DNA from: Acanthosepion pharaonis
Lineage: Eukaryota > Mollusca > Cephalopoda > Sepiida > Sepiidae
Assembly (NCBI GenBank): GCA_903632075.3
Contig: CAHIKZ030000028.1
Coordinates: 1,116,001-1,180,000 of the forward strand
Direction: 5' to 3'
Length of the DNA: 64,000 bases
The notes under the pieces are model-generated. The model saw nothing but the letters and a program-made list of their open reading frames with translations, made no database searches and was not told the DNA's origin. This document shows, one piece after another, positions 63,462 through 64,000 of the stretch. Within the stretch, counting starts at the first letter, position 1, and every line of letters begins with the position of its first letter. The position numbers were made by a program, and so were the translations under genes.

Positions 63462-63930
63462 CACTTCTAACAATAACAACATAAAATTCATAACCCTAAC
63501 CTCTAACAGTCTTTCTATTAAATTCGTAAATATAAATTAGTTATCCGTGATACTTCCACGACCACAACAACCAGGGATATAATTAGGAAGAAAATTAAAT
63601 CCTACACACATTCAGCTGCCGGCACTCATCAAATAAATTTCTTACAATGTACAATAATTAATGCCCGAGAGACATCACGATGTTTAAAAACCCGTATCTA
63701 CGAACATAAAAGAGATTTACATTTAGACAACCATCCGAACTCTATCGTAAACTGGCCATAACATTATTTTTACAAATGCCACTCTAATGAAATAAGAACA
63801 TAATTCTTTACGTAGAAAGTATTACGAAGGACTACTAATATAAATATTATCCACTATAAAGACACATCAAAAACATTATATTACATCACCAATGTTTATT
63901 GAAACGTTTCTTAAAGAATCTAACGTATAT
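63462..63930 (+). pseudogene. Penelope-like linker and GIY-YIG endonuclease remnant
   Basis: After the tandem repeat the protein continues NSTSNNNNIKFITLTSN and, one frame over, DTSTTTTTRDIIRKKIKSY. Then comes ARETSRCLKTRIYEHKRDLH (about 63665-63725), which matches the central GIY-YIG helix with its conserved Arg (TRIYEH). The GIY and YIG strands are mutated beyond recognition and stops follow. It is followed by a TA tract at 63953-63977. Confidence 0.75.
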
Positions 63931-63952
63931 TTCTCTAAATCAAATCTAAAGT

Positions 63953-63977
<25 letters not shown>
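63953..63977. repeat. (TA)n microsatellite
   Basis: TA tract at the window end. Confidence 0.9.
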
Positions 63978-63984
<7 letters not shown>

Positions 63985-64000
63985 TTATATATTTGGTTGG

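Overview
The window looks like intergenic, repeat-dense DNA from a large animal genome, most probably a lophotrochozoan and plausibly a cephalopod mollusc. The reasons are very abundant TA, TATC and CA microsatellites, two lineages of Penelope-like elements, several non-LTR retrotransposon lineages, Tc1/mariner debris, tRNA-derived SINEs and no recognisable host gene. The organism call is an inference. I found no intact host protein-coding gene, rRNA or CRISPR array. Almost every readable protein fragment belongs to a dead mobile element. The longest open frame (a mariner transposase) is interrupted by stop codons.

Layout. 1-8280 is a satellite array of about 113-118 bp monomers, each an imperfect palindrome. 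8694-9264 is a solo LTR inserted in a TA tract. 9318-9860 holds a tRNA-like fold-back repeat. 9905-15865 is a roughly 3 kb tandem duplication; each half carries a short element with a hammerhead-ribozyme-like core, a Tc1-like remnant and a tandem array of about 107 bp units, and that array continues to about 17240. 18.8-20 kb has a mariner tail and a 30-bp minisatellite. 20.3-28 kb is a mosaic of LINE fragments, including an array built from LINE 3' tails, and palindromic elements with hammerhead-like motifs. 29-32.2 kb has a 135-140 bp repeat, a minus-strand LINE split by a 301-bp solo LTR, and another hammerhead-like palindromic element. 32579-37279 is one decayed Ty3/Gypsy element with 108-bp LTRs and a duplicated gag. 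38.5-39.2 kb is a TATC microsatellite. 39.3-42.1 kb holds a mariner-like deletion derivative and a near full-length mariner.

42.4-46.3 kb contains a long hairpin, degenerate zinc-finger remnants, SINEs and a Helitron-like repeat. 46.35-48.25 kb is a Penelope-like element containing a solo LTR with an exact 5-bp duplication and a second insertion. 49.5-52.2 kb contains a Tc1-like N-terminus, a perfect 24-bp-arm hairpin, a hAT-like MITE with an 8-bp target duplication and mariner-like ends. 53.3-56.3 kb has another hammerhead-like element, a duplicated segment and a LINE end. 57-63.9 kb has a tRNA-like fold-back flanked by direct repeats and a second Penelope-like element broken by nested insertions and by an internal 61-bp tandem expansion.

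The most interesting theme is the recurrence of hammerhead-like cores (CTGANGA-like ... GAAAC) in at least three short-element families, several palindromic and one joined to a tRNA-like head. These resemble the ribozymes known from Penelope-like elements and retrozymes. A second theme is a satellite whose monomer is itself a long hairpin, with a more perfect form at the array edge. Several arrays and the 3-kb duplication also carry many small indels that could be assembly noise, so length-sensitive claims need raw-read checks.
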